Below are positions 11,184 to 22,589 of a DNA stretch of 64,000 nucleotides, piece after piece (position 1 is the first letter of the stretch; every line of letters begins with the position of its first letter). The notes beneath the pieces were generated by a model. The model worked only from the letters and a program-made list of their open reading frames with translations, ran no database searches and was not told the DNA's origin. The translations under genes and the position numbers were made by a program. The stretch is from Voacanga thouarsii (lineage: Eukaryota > Streptophyta > Magnoliopsida > Gentianales > Apocynaceae): NCBI GenBank assembly GCA_026120185.1, contig JANUWF010001783.1, positions 3,937,001 to 4,001,000 on the forward strand, written 5' to 3'.

Positions 11184-11284
11184 CTATTGAAAGATTTACA
11201 ACCGAGTTAAAGCAGACAAATTATAGGGGAATTTAAGAGTTGAAATATATACACAGTATTTTCATATAGATAGATTGACCTACC

Positions 11285-12506
11285 TAGGGGCGGCATTATT
11301 GAACACAACACGTCAACACGACACAAACACGATACGGTTATAACAAGTTAGGGTTGGGGTTTCACGGGTTCGGGTCGAAACAGGTCGACCCGTTTAACTT
11401 TAAACGTGTACAGGTCATAAACGGGTTCAACCTGTTTTAACCCGTTTCAACCCGCGAACCCGTTTAACTTTTTTTAATATTTATATTTAATACTTTTTGT
11501 AATACCCTACAAATTTTACTATAGAAAATTAGATAATTTAATTTTTTACATGAATTAATTGAATTAAATTTTATTATATGAATTAATTAAATTGTTTGCG
11601 TGTCTATTTTGTTTAATTATATGAGACATCTTAAAGAAAATAAATGATGTTAATGTGGTTATTTGCTTGATATGTAGTAAATGAATCATTCTTAATTAAT
11701 TATTATTTAGTGTCTATAATAATAATATTAGTACGAGTTGGTAAGCAACGACCTTACGCGAGTCTAAAGGGAAAAGTTAGACCTTTAAGAAATAACATAT
11801 GTAATATGCCTACAGGCCGAATCGAATATAGAATGAAAAGAAGTTCGTGTGGTGCATTTACCAGAGGGTAAGGTTCACTCTGCATCGATTGACCAGTTCG
11901 TATACTATGCTATTTCTGACATTGGGACAAAAACAATTTGAATTACACCCTATAAGGACAAGCCTTCCTTTCGTGCTCGTTTTTTGCTCTCCATTTGCTC
12001 TTTAAAATTCCTGGCATGCTACGACAAAATTGTTGTTCTAAATATCTATAGAAAATAATTTCTTGAATAATCCAATTTTATTGGAAAATTACATTTGTTT
12101 AGATTTTTAAGATTAAATCTTATGAATTTATTAAGATCTCTAAATATTTAGCGGGTTGGTTTGTTATTTTATTGGTTATTTACGATTTTACGGACTATTT
12201 TATTAGTTTTTTAATTTTATATAATTTGATTTGATTTTTTCAAATTTTTTGTGTAATGGTGCACATATTGGCGGGTTTAGTAGGTATTCGGGTTGACGAA
12301 TTTAATAATTATCTATTTAATTTTTGTGTCTAATTGTGTCATGTCGTGTCAACCCGTTTTATAACACGAACACGACACGAAAATAAATGGGTTGACACGA
12401 CACGACACGTTTATTAATCGGGTCGTGTTCGGGTTGGCCTGTCAAGTGTAATTATCTCAAGTTGACACGACCAGCCAACCCGAACACGACACGATTGCCA
12501 CCCCTA
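11285..12506. mobile_element. non-autonomous hAT element, 1.2 kb, in mannanase intron 1
   Basis: The ends are TAGGGGCGGCA and the inverted TGCCACCCCTA, with a perfect 8-bp duplication GACCTACC at 11277-11284 and 12507-12514. The subterminal regions hold many GACACGA/TCGTGTC and ACCCGTTT/AAACGGGT blocks in both orientations. No transposase frame is present, so it is a deletion derivative or MITE-like hAT. It makes up most of the 1.48-kb first intron. Confidence 0.9.
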
Positions 12507-12661
12507 GACCTACCTCCCTCCTCCAATGGGACCGCAGAGATCTCAAAAAAATTAAGAAGGTTCACTGTGTTTTTTAAGTTTGACGACATCTACCAAGTGC
12601 GAGATCCCTAGATAATGGATTTAAGAAAGTGCCCTACATATAATTAGATAGCATTGATTAC

Positions 12662-12990
12662 CTCAAACATGTCTTCATTGTAAGAACCAGGAGAGCGTTG
12701 TAGGGTTTGTACTTGACACCATCACTGAAAGCCCAAGTTCTAGCCAAGTTCATCGTCCCACAATTGGAAGCTTGTTCGAAGGTGTTTGTTACCTTCATTC
12801 TTGTAGATTGATCAGATGCCATGAGCATTAGCCAATAAGCATTGAAGCCATTGAGATATAATGGCCTCCCATTCAACGCGAAACGGGTTCCTCTTGTTTG
12901 AACAAAACTACTAGGGTAGCAACATCCTACTTGGAGAAGTAAGAAAAGAGAAATTGAAATGCAGCTATACAAACTTGTTTTACGCAGCAT
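12662..12990 (-). CDS. MAN: mannanase exon 1 (signal peptide and N-terminus)
   Basis: Starts at the ATG at 12990, followed by a secretory signal, and ends at GAG before a GTAATC donor at 12661. The conserved [16 protein letters not shown] stretch is intact. The last ten codons are readable only in another frame, because one base is missing from a C run (GGG at 12703-12705 on the plus strand). Confidence 0.85.
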
Positions 12991-13065
12991 TGCTAGTGAA
13001 TGGTAACCAGCTTGAATCAGTACTCTTCTCCGTCTAATTGGCCATAAAATTACTAATTTATGTTG

Positions 13066-13859
13066 TACTTCTTCCGTCTTCTTTTATCTATATATTTTAA
13101 TTAATTCATAAGTTAAAAAAAAAGGTTTTCAACTAATTAATTAATATTTTATATTTTATTCTCAAAAAATCTCTCTTTTTATTAAAGAGTAATTAAATTT
13201 CAAAATTTTATATGTTGTAAGTATATTTAATTTACTTTTATTTCCTACTACAAATGTACAATACTCATTGTATTAAAGAGGGATATTTATGAAAAAATAG
13301 CAATTAATACTGTTTTGGTTTGCTAATAGGACAGATAAATTGGGACAAAAATCTTATTCCTTTCGTCCCAAATTATCAGTTTACTTTTTAGCTTGATCTT
13401 TGTCCCAAATTATCTATCCCTTTAAGAAATCAAGATTTAATATTTCAAATTTACCCATATTTAATATTATTCTATTTTCCAAACGTATTAAAATATAGTC
13501 AAAAATTCATTTTATAAGTTATGATATTCATGTTCATCTTGTTAATTCTCAAGAAGTATCAATAGCAACTTGGACAAAGAATTAAATATTCATCAATATT
13601 TTGATCAATTTTTTAGCAAGAATTAAATATTTAGGAGAGAGAAATAATTTAAAGTTCTATCAAAATTTTAGAGTTTGTATACTTCTTAATATAAAGAAAG
13701 ATACTAATCATTGAATTCTAAGGGTAAAAATGAAAGAAAATGTTTAATTAACTAAAAAATTTACTTTTCTTAATCTCCATGTAATTGGTTAAAGTGGATA
13801 GATAATTTGAGATCGATGAAATAATTAAAATAGACAGATAAAAGGGAACGAATGGAGTA
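13066..13859. mobile_element. outer Stowaway-like MITE, split by another
   Basis: The left end (TACTTCTTCCGTCTTCTTTT) and the reverse complement of the right end (TACTCCATTCGTTCCCTTTT) pair as inverted repeats and are flanked by TA. Removing 13355-13823 leaves an element of about 325 bp. Confidence 0.75.
13355..13823. mobile_element. inner MITE inserted in the outer one
   Basis: Same family as 3000-3468 and 14163-14630 but inverted: CCTTTCGTCCCAAATTATCA at the left, and at the right the inverted GATAATTTGAGATCGATGAA, flanked by TA. Its length of 469 bp equals that of the 3000-3468 copy. Confidence 0.8.
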
Positions 13860-14162
13860 GTAATTAAGAAGCATTAATGGAATTAGGCATCTGCAACAAA
13901 TTAACATTTTCTACATGTGTAAATTGCATTTATGTTGTGCTCTTGAAGTAATTAATGTCAACGGAAAAAAAAATACTCCTCCGTTTCAAAATAGATCTTT
14001 TTTTAGTTTTTTAGTTTTGTTTCAAATTAAATCTTCATTTATATTTTTCAATGCATTAATCATTAATATTTTCCTACCTTACCCCTTATTTAATATAATG
14101 TGGGTGAAAGATAAAGAGAGAGATAGGGATAACAATAATTAATTTAGAAAGAGAAAAAAAAA

Positions 14163-14630
14163 TACTTCTTCTGTCCCAAATATCTGTCCACTTTAACCAA
14201 TTATGCGGAGATTAAGAAAAGTAAATTTTTTAATTAATTAAATATTTTCTTCCATTTTTAGCCTTAAAACTCAATGATTAGTATCTCTCTTTATATTAAA
14301 AAATACACAAGCTCTAAAACTTTGATATAACTTTAAATTATTTTTCTCTTATAAGTATTTAATTCTTGTTAGAAAATGGGTCAAAATATGGATGAATATT
14401 TAATTCTGTCTCCAAAGTTGCTATTGATATTTTTTGAGAATTAAAGAGATGAACATGAATATCATAACTCATAAAATGAGTTTTTGACGATATGTTTATA
14501 TGTTCGGAAAATAAAATACTATTAAATAGGGGTAAATTTAGAATATTAAATCTTAATTTCCTAAAAGAACAGATAATTTGGGACAAAGATTAAGCTAGAA
14601 AGTAAACTGATAATTTGAGACAGAGGGAGT
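14163..14630. mobile_element. Stowaway-like MITE, third copy of the 469-bp family
   Basis: Starts TACTTCTTCTGTCCCAAATA and ends with TTTGAGACAGAGGGAGT. The interior matches 3000-3468 almost throughout, for example TTTGATATAACTT and AATTCTTGTTAG. The TA at the right end is lost or shifted. Confidence 0.85.
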
Positions 14631-14676
14631 GCTATATATTAGGGTTATAGTTGAAATTTGATATAAACAATATCAT

Positions 14677-14737
14677 TATTTTCAACACCCTTAATCTATG
14701 TGCAAAGAAATAAATGATTTTTTTTTTAAAATAGAGG
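14677..14737. mobile_element. MITE fragment, inverted end of the 310-bp family
   Basis: CAACACCCTTAATCTATG and TAAAATAGAGGGAGCT correspond, in reverse complement, to the left end of the element at 14794-15104. Only one end is present. Confidence 0.6.
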
Positions 14738-14793
14738 GAGCTGAGTGTCTTATTTACTTTTCGTGTCTTGTACTCTCTTTCTTTTCTAATATA

Positions 14794-15104
14794 TACTCCA
14801 TTCGTTTCAAAATAATTGTTCATGAATTCCTTTGTACATAGATTAAGGGTGTTAAAAACAATACTATAATTTAGATAAATTTCATAGTCTATTCATATTA
14901 AAAATAAGATAACTATGTTTTAGTAAAAAATTTTAAGAATTAAGAAGAAAAAAGAGTTTTGAAAAATTATGTAGTTGATTTAGAATAAATTGGGTTAAAA
15001 TTTGAAGAAACTAATCATTAATTTTAAAACTATGTACATGAACATCTATTTTGAAACAAAATAAAAAAAAAATCATGAACAATTATTTTAAAATAGATGG
15101 AGTA
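14794..15104. mobile_element. MITE, second copy of the 310-bp family
   Basis: TACTCCATTCGTTTCAAAAT at the left pairs with the reverse complement of the right end (TACTCCATCTATTTTAAAAT). TA flanks both sides. It aligns along its full length with 3843-4152. Confidence 0.85.
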
Positions 15105-16699
15105 TCATTTTTAAAGAATTCTAACATATCTAAAAAAATTCTAAATATATAAAATTTTAAGAGAAAAATACTAACTTTTTCTTATTGAAATTTTTAGTGT
15201 TGATTTTGTAACATTAATTATATGGTTTAGTAAAGTAATAAATGATATAATTACAATTGAAAAAAAAAAGTAACAATTATATTCTTAATCTTATAAATTG
15301 ACAAATAATTCTTAAAAATCTCCAAAAATGATTAAACGTTGTTTGGGGGGGGGGGGAGGGGGAGGGGGGGAACAGAAGGAGTATTACACAAACAGGAAGA
15401 TTCTTTGGTTAACTTGGTCACTTTATTCTTGATTTAATGCTTTTTATACCCCTTGTACACATTAGACCTATCCGATTAAACAAGTTATCCACGTTTTGTC
15501 TATTTCTGGTATAAATTTATAACTCGTATGTGTAAACTATTAAGGTTGTCGTGGGTTCTTGAAGAACGATTAGCCAATGCACAGAGTCATCCGTCTATAT
15601 ATGCCGAGGATGGAGACGAAGTCATCATTTGGCTCTTAAGCTTTTGATTTCTGAGTGTTTCTTCAAGGGAATTTTAAGCCCCCTTAATATATGAACAAAA
15701 AATGGCTCAATCTTCAATTACGTGAGACGTATAATTGGTCGAATGTTTTTCCTTTTATGCAATATGGGAGGTTGATTTAGTGATTATTTAATAATGTTAA
15801 TATCTGAATATTTAAGTATTAAATTTAGAAATTTAAAGTATAAAGATTGAATTAATTGTTTTTCATTTTTATACAATATTCTATTACAATTTGAAATAAA
15901 TAAATAAACACATAACATGATTAGATTTCAAATTTAATCAATATTATTTCACTTAAAAATTATAACAATACTTTAGTATATCTTAAGTAATTAAGTAATA
16001 ATAAAAATTTATTATAAAATGCAAACAACGAAGAGAGTAAAAAGTTAATAGTATATACTGTTAAATATACTTAAGTAAATAATTAATTAATTACTCTTAA
16101 ATACTTCCTTAATGTTATCAAAACACTCGTTCAATTGAGAATTCTGCTTTTTTTTTTTTCTTATTGTTACATTTGCTTTATTAGAATAATTTCAAATATT
16201 ATTCTAATTCCCTTTTCTGGACAACCCCCAACAACTTTATAAGATCGTGTGTGCATTTCCATCAGAAACTTAGCGACCGCATCCAGTGTTTCCATATATA
16301 AGTGTTTAGGATTTGCTTTTCAATCTCCGGTAGGTTTGTTAAACTTTCTATTAAAGTTGTGTCAATTTGAGAGATAATAAAATAAAAAGTCTAACAAACA
16401 CAGTAAATTAGTAACGCAATTCGACTATCAACAAGTCTACGCTTGTAGATCATAGACCAGTAAAAAGCACCTCTAAAACTTTAATCAAAATACAATTATT
16501 ACACTTATCTCAAGTATCAAGTGATCCCTACTGAACTTTTGACAGAACACAACTCCAGTGTTTGTTTGTCAAACTTGCTAAAAACCCTTGTTATAATCAA
16601 CTCTACAGATTGAACTCCAATCAATCTTCATCGTTGCAGCTCAACGGGTTCTTATTTGACTCAACCCTTCAGACAGAAAGATTGTAACTTCATAGAATA
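15105..16699. other. AT-rich intergenic DNA with a G-run
   Basis: No gene recognised. A G-rich tract at 15345-15370 (about 13 G, A, 5 G, A, 7 G) is the only unusual composition. From about 16330 the sequence loses some of its AT bias but shows no coding frame or recognisable family. Confidence 0.5.
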
Positions 16700-17021
16700 T
16701 ACTCCCCCCATCGCTATTTATCTATCACAATTAGCTACTTCACACAATTTAAGAAAAATTAGTTAGTCTCTTAAATTCATACAATTTTATTTATACATTC
16801 CAAAAATACCATTGGATTTAATATTCTCCACAACTGTTTTCTTGCTTTGTTTGCTCAACTCTCTCTCTAAAGTTATTACACTTTCATTTTTCAAAACTAT
16901 TTAATACAAGGGTATAATAGTAAAATTAATATTAATGGCACCTAAATTTCTTCAATGTGACAGATAAAAAGAGATACCAAAACTTTTTAGTTGTGATAGA
17001 TAAATAGGGACAGCGGGAGTA
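16700..17021. mobile_element. Stowaway-like MITE, about 320 bp
   Basis: The left end reads TACTCCCCCCATCGCTATTT, and the reverse complement of the right end reads TACTCCCGCTGTCCCTATTT. The pairing continues through ATCTATCACAA for about 31 bp. TA duplications lie at 16700-16701 and 17020-17021. This is a fourth MITE family, distinct from those upstream. Confidence 0.9.
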
Positions 17022-17245
17022 TTTGATTTAGACTCACTCAAGTAGATGTGAATAATAGACAGTAGATATGCTTGAATAACTACTGTAATATAACAAAGAC
17101 AAACACCAGCACTAAAGATTATACTAGGTCATCATCAGTGGATATCAAAAATCTCAAATACCCAATCTGCATATAAAGCTTTATATGAGAACTCTTAGAA
17201 TGTTTTCTATTCAATCTCACTCATTCAAGACTTCACTTCAACTAT

Positions 17246-18110
17246 TGTAGACAAAGAATTTTGGGATAAAATATATTTTCAAGATTAAAAGAAAATTACA
17301 TATTTTAATCTGGATTAATTAAAATTAATTCATGAATAAATATAATTATTCTTGAATTTATTAATATAATTGGGTTATCATTAAAAACCCATTAAATCCA
17401 ATGGATTATAAAATTAGACATTGAAATTGGGCTATTGTTAATGGCCCCTTTTATATTAAATCTAATATATTATGGATTAAATGGAATTGGACTAGGCCCT
17501 AAAGTTGGACTTTTGAAAATCTCATAACCCAAATATAATGTGGATTAAATGGGATTGTGCTAAAACATAAATTAAGCCCAGGTCATCTTAAACTCAAGTC
17601 CATTAGGGTTTGTTGGGAGACTCCTTCAAAATCCCACATCGACTATTTATGCTAAAGTCAAGGAATTTTTTGCCTATAAATATGGTCTTCCCTCAATGGT
17701 TCAAGGCACCCCCGAGATCCTCAAGCTCAAGCTTTAACAAACAAGAGGCATCAAACATTCAAGTTTCATCAAATTCAATGTTCAGAAGCTTCATCAAATT
17801 CAAGGTTCAGAATCGTCATCAAATTTAAGGTTTAGAATCTTCATCAAATTTCAAGGCGTTCATCTTACTCTGCATCAAACAAGTCTCGAAGGCTTGGCAG
17901 TCAAGTGTCCGTCATCAAATTCCGTTCAATCTGAGATCAAGCTCTTCAGCCCTCGAATCAATGTTTTTCAAAAAGAGAATAATCAGAAGACTTATCCTGC
18001 AATTTAGAACTTCTTCGGAGATTTGTTACCACTTTTCATATTTACTAAATATTTTGTAAATTTTGATATTTTTCTTGTCTTATTTGCAGACTTGAAATTT
18101 GTCGTCTATA
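17246..18110 (+). repeat. 5' LTR of the Tat-lineage gypsy element, 865 bp
   Basis: Matches 27462-28285 over its full length. It has four tandem units of about 26 bp built on TCATCAAATTCAAGGTT (17764-17858), where the 3' LTR has two. The final CA is mutated to TA. A TATAAATA-like box lies near 17675. Confidence 0.95.
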
Positions 18111-18116
18111 AATTTC

Positions 18117-18134
18117 TGGCACACCCAGTGGGAC
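18117..18134 (+). other. primer binding site of the gypsy element
   Basis: TGGCACACCCAGTGGGAC starts 6 bp after the 5' LTR. The leading TGG pairs with a tRNA CCA end. The tRNA was not identified with certainty. Confidence 0.65.
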
Positions 18135-18204
18135 CATCTCTGCCTCCTATCTTTTCTCTTCAACCTTTAAATCAATCCCAAGTTCAAATACAAGCACAAA
18201 TCAA

Positions 18205-19625
18205 CTCAGTAGCCCCAAAGAACAGCAAAACTGCATCTGCTCGTTCAAATGTTGCTGATATCATGGAGGCTACTATAACTGTTGACAAAGCTCCACAAGC
18301 TTCAACCCAGGCATGCTGATCAGAAGTAAGGCTCGAGCTCTTTCACAAAGCGAGGATCAAAACTTCGACATTGTCTCATCTCCTGCAACTACAAAGTTGG
18401 AGCAAGACGCTGCTTCTACAATGTGCAAGATGTCACCTGCATTGGAGAAGACCAACATCTCCAAGCAAGCTGACCAAAGTTCAAGTACTGGCTCTGCACC
18501 TCAATCCATCCATGTGGACCTCAAATCCAAAGCTTCATTCAATGAAAATTCTACTGCTTCTTCTATGGCAACTGTTATGATGGCAGGCAGACAAAATCTG
18601 GAAGAGCAACTCGCGCACCTCACAAAATTGGTGGAGGGATTCGTCAAACGCTCCGAAGAGCAAGATCTTACCATTGCACATCTCATCAATCGCTTTGAGA
18701 AGACTGGCGAAACAAGTCAAGCTCCTCTAAAGAGATTTGAAGTGCAAGAGGAAGTGGAAACTTCTATGAAATCACATGATATTCAAATATCCTCCAAAGG
18801 TATGATTCCTGTGGAACAACTCAAAAACTTCATCATGGGTATGATTAAGGACAAGTATGAAGGAGGTAGCAAATCCACATTCACATATGCAAAGCCATAT
18901 TTGCAAAGAATTGATGATATGAGAATGCTAGCTGGATATCAGCCACCAAAGTTTCAACAATTTGATGGCAAAGAAAATCCCAAGCAGCTCACTTCATCGA
19001 GACGTGCAACAATGCTGGAACTTATGGGGATCTACTAGTGAAGCAATTTGTACGATCCCTCAAAGGAAATGCATTTGACTAGTACACTGATCTGGCACCT
19101 TGTTCTATCAATAGTTGGGAGCAACTTGAACAAGAGTTTCACAACAGATTCTATAGCACTAGTAGAATCGTCAGCATGGTAGAGCTTACCAACTCTCGTC
19201 AATGGAAAGTCGAACCAGTGGTGGATTATAACAACAGATGGAGGAATTTGAACCTCAATTGTAGAGATCGTCTAAGTGAATCATCTGCAATTGAGATGTG
19301 CATTCAAGGCATACACTGGGGACTCCAGTATATCCTTAAAGGGATCATGCTAAAGACTTTTGAAGAATTGGCGACCCATGCTCATGATATGGAATTAAGT
19401 ATCGTCGCACATAGGGGTAAGGCACTTGTTCAAGACCCCAACAAAGGTAAAGAAAAACAAGATTTTAGAAAAGAGAGAAAATCATTTTCTAAAACTAAAA
19501 CAAATGAGTCTAGCCACAGTCGCGGCTCCAATAAAAATTTCTTCAAAGGTCACTTAAAAGGTGACCAAGAAGATAAATCCTCCGTAGGAAAAGAAAAAGG
19601 TAACTATAGAAGAAAGGCAGTCTAA
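18205..19625 (+). pseudogene. gypsy gag, frameshifted
   Basis: The N-terminal block (APKNSKTASARSNVAD, 18211 onward) lacks the usual ATG context and shifts frame near 18310 into a longer frame (RSKARALSQSED). A middle region has a heptad-like helix (EEQLAHLTKLVEGF) and the conserved PKFQQFDGKENPKQ. After another shift near 18990, the capsid core continues: NSWEQLEQEFHNRFYST, RIVSMVELTNSRQ, FEELATHAHDMELS, then a Lys-rich tail. Gag forms the particle that packages the RNA. At least two frameshifts and a stop near 19080 break it. Confidence 0.85.
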
Positions 19626-20338
19626 GAAATATCCTTTTCTCGACTCTAATGTTTCTTCAATTTTCGATGAATTATTAGCTACCAAAGCTATAGAGTTACC
19701 GGAGGCAAAGCGTCCGAATGAAATTGGATGAATAAATGATCCCAACTACTACAAGTACCATCAGTTGATTGGTCATCCAATTGAGAAATGTTTTGTATTT
19801 AAGGACAAGATCATGCAGTTGGTCCATGAAAGACATGTAGTCCTTGAAGAAGACAATGCATCTGCAAATTTGACAACTGTTGTCATCCCTCTCATTGAAC
19901 TCATTATTTTGGAGGTTAAGTTTGGAAGTTTTGATCCCATTAAGGTTGAAGTTGATAGACAAGTCCTTCGTACCGAAGCATATCAACAAGAAGTTGAAGA
20001 ACCTTCTGTCCATGGCGAAGATGAAGATTGGACGCTTATGACAAGAAGAAAGAAACGCACTAAAGCCTCAAGAGATGGAGCTTCACTAGTAAGAAGTAGA
20101 TTCACAAAGAAAAATGTGAGGAAGGTTAAAAGTAAAGAGACCAAATCTGCTTCAACAGTAGATGATTCTTTCTGGAAGAAATCTCCGGTACCTCTCATAC
20201 TAAAAGATAACTTGCTGAAAAGTTCAATATTGTTTCATGCTATGCCATACATGATGAAGAAAGTAAAGAAGACAATGATGAGTGTATAAATGAAGGAGAC
20301 CGGAGAGAATTGAAGCTTCAGCAGACCTTAGTAACTAT

Positions 20339-20593
20339 ATGGCTAAGATCACATTTACTGACGATGATTTGTTGCTTGACTCAACGCCTCACAACATACC
20401 GTTATTTATGGCTGGCTACATGCAAGGACAGAGGGTGAATAGGATACTGTTAGACGGAGGATCGACAATAAATATCTTACTTCTACGAACATTAAGAGAG
20501 TTGAGCATCTCTATGGATGAGTTGTCTCAAAGTCGCCTTATGATGCAAGGCTTCAATCAAGGGGGCAACGAGCTAGTGGTACTCTCTGATTGA
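20339..20593 (+). pseudogene. gypsy aspartic protease domain
   Basis: GQRVNRILLDGGSTINILL carries the catalytic Asp in a DGGS box where most families have DTGS or DSGA; DGGS/DGGA is usual in the Tat group. A downstream block in another frame (FHVIDIKTSYNILLERP, about 20630-20680) is the conserved second half. A TGA at 20591 and further stops interrupt it. The protease would cleave the Gag-Pol precursor. Confidence 0.85.
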
Positions 20594-21493
20594 ATATATT
20601 AATTGAATATATGCTTTCAACTGCTATTTTTCATGTTATTGATATCAAGACCTCCTACAATATTCTGCTAGAAAGACCATAGCTCCATGATAATGGTGTA
20701 GTGCCATCAACCCTGCATTAATATTTCAAATTCCATTGAAATGGCTTGGTGAAGAAAATAGATGCTGATGATAAACCATTCACTGAAGTTGAGGCGTATA
20801 TTGCTGATGCTAAGTACTACATTAAAAAAGATAGTGAATCAACTAAGATAGATTTATCAAGAGGGAATGAAGATAAAAAGGTTATTTTCTCCAAAGATGT
20901 TAAAGCTACAGTATGTGCAAAAAGCTCTACCAAGCAATTTGTATGAAATAAGCCACTAGGGGGGCTTACTTTACCTCTTACAAAGGTTGATTCTATCAAG
21001 TCATCAAATACTCCTATAAAGGGATTTGTTCAGCCAGAGAAAGAATAAAAGTAGAACATGGTGAATTACTAACGTCACGTATGGAGGATTTGACCCAAAT
21101 GCATATAAACTGTTAGCAAAAGTTGGATATAATTTGCAAAATCAACATTTATTGGGAAAACTTCCTGCTGATAGCAATAAGGAAAATGGTCAAAACTCGG
21201 GATCTATCCAAAGCATGCCAACAGGAAAAGAGCGTGCTAGTCTGGGTTACAAACAAGCATTTCCCATCCGACTTAAGATTAAAAGGGCCAACGTACAGTA
21301 TATTACTGTAGAAGATGAAGTGACGTCAAAATCGCGATCTGTTTTTGGTAGGATATGAGATACAAATTCATGTCCATCTATCTTCACTAGGTTAAGCCCA
21401 AAGAAAAGAAGAAAATCTGTTTTCAAGAGACTTGAAGTCACAGTCACTTCAAAGGCAAAACATTCCAGCAAAGTCTCATCCAAGTCAAGAACG

Positions 21494-22566
21494 GTGGTGA
21501 ATTGCAATAGAATCTTAAAAATAATAACACAAGTGACACCTGATGTGCCTTCTGATGAAGAAAGTATAGTCTCTTGTAATCACATCACCATCTATGATGA
21601 AGAGTGTACCGAGGAAGAAGATGCTGAGCATGCTCTAGTAGAACTTGAAGAAGGCGTAAAAGCCATAGTTGATGAACTTAAAGAAGTAAACTTGGGCACT
21701 ATTGAAGATTCTCGCCCAATTTACATAAATGCAGTCTTATCGCCAAAAGAAGAAAAGGCCTATGTCGACCTGTTGAAAGAATTCAGAGACATCTTTACTT
21801 GGACATATAAAGAAATGCTGGGTTTAGACATCAAAATTACTGTCCACCATTTAGCTGTAAAGGATGAGGCAACACCAGTAAAGCAAGCCCAATGGCGTTT
21901 TTTACCTGAGCTGGTTCCATTAATTGAAGTAGAAGTGAACAAGGTGATCGAAGCCAAATTTATTCGAGAGGTCAAGTATCCAACTTGGGTTGCGAATATT
22001 GTCCCTATAAGGAAGAAAAATGGACAAATTCAAATTTGTGTGGATTTTAGGAGTCTAAATGATGTCTGTCCAAAAGATGATTTTTCACTGCCTATTCCTG
22101 AACTAATGGTAGATGCAACCACTGGCTATGAAGTTCTATCTTTTATGGATGGATCCTCTGGGTATAACCAAATCAAAATGGCACCAGAAGATGAGAAGTT
22201 TATTGCCTTTCGTACTCCAAAAGGAATCTATTACTAGGCAGTGATGGCTTTTGGTCTGAAGAATGCTGGAGTCACATATCAAAGAGCAATACAAAAGATC
22301 TTTAATGACATGCTACATAAGATCGTGGAATGCTATGTGAATGATTTGGTGGTCAAGTCACATAATCCTCTTAAATGTGCTTTTGGTGTCACATCTGGAA
22401 AATTTTTGGGCTTCATCATTCGTCATCGAGGTATCGAAATAGAGCAATCAAAGATTACTGCGATTATGAGGATGCCTGAGCCGAGAAATATCCATGAATT
22501 AAAAAGTTTACAAGGAAAGTTGGCCTACCTCCGAAGGTTCATCTCAAATCTTGTCGGACGTTGTTA
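21494..22566 (+). pseudogene. gypsy reverse transcriptase
   Basis: An acidic linker leads into the RT: FTWTYKEMLGLD, FIREVKYPTWVANIVP, KKNGQIQICVDFRSLND, YNQIKMAPEDEKFIAFRTP, then after a stop at 22235 AFGLKNAGVTYQRAIQKIF. The active-site box reads YVND (22334-22345) instead of YVDD. A deletion just after it removes part of the palm-thumb region, as GKFLGFIIRHRGIE follows too soon. Both changes would inactivate the enzyme. Confidence 0.95.
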
Positions 22567-22589
22567 ACCGTTCAGTTGTCTAATAAAGA

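Larger units (their letters stand above)
9345..12990 (-). pseudogene. MAN: mannan endo-1,4-beta-mannosidase (GH5), five exons, probably inactivated
   Basis: A plant endo-beta-mannanase hydrolyses beta-1,4 links in cell-wall mannans after secretion. Exon 1 encodes a signal peptide (hydrophobic [13 protein letters not shown]) and the [22 protein letters not shown] motif region. Exon 3 has the acid/base Glu in [10 protein letters not shown], and exon 5 the nucleophile Glu in LLAEFGQS. Exons join in phase: 12990-12662, 11183-10989, 10672-10550, 10431-10242, 9702-9345. Three lesions are visible: a 1-nt loss near 12703 that shifts exon 1 before its conserved [10 protein letters not shown] end; a deletion of about 16 nt near 10264 that removes the segment before IHLYPDQW and shifts the frame; and CG where exon 5 should have an acceptor AG (9703-9704). 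The family is certain. Inactivity is likely unless these are assembly errors. The symbol is that of the family only. Confidence 0.9.

Noticed and set aside
13972..14162. Left half of a further MITE (TACTCCTCCGTTTCAAAATA)
   Set aside because: The opposite end could not be found on either side of the next MITE, so no element was called.
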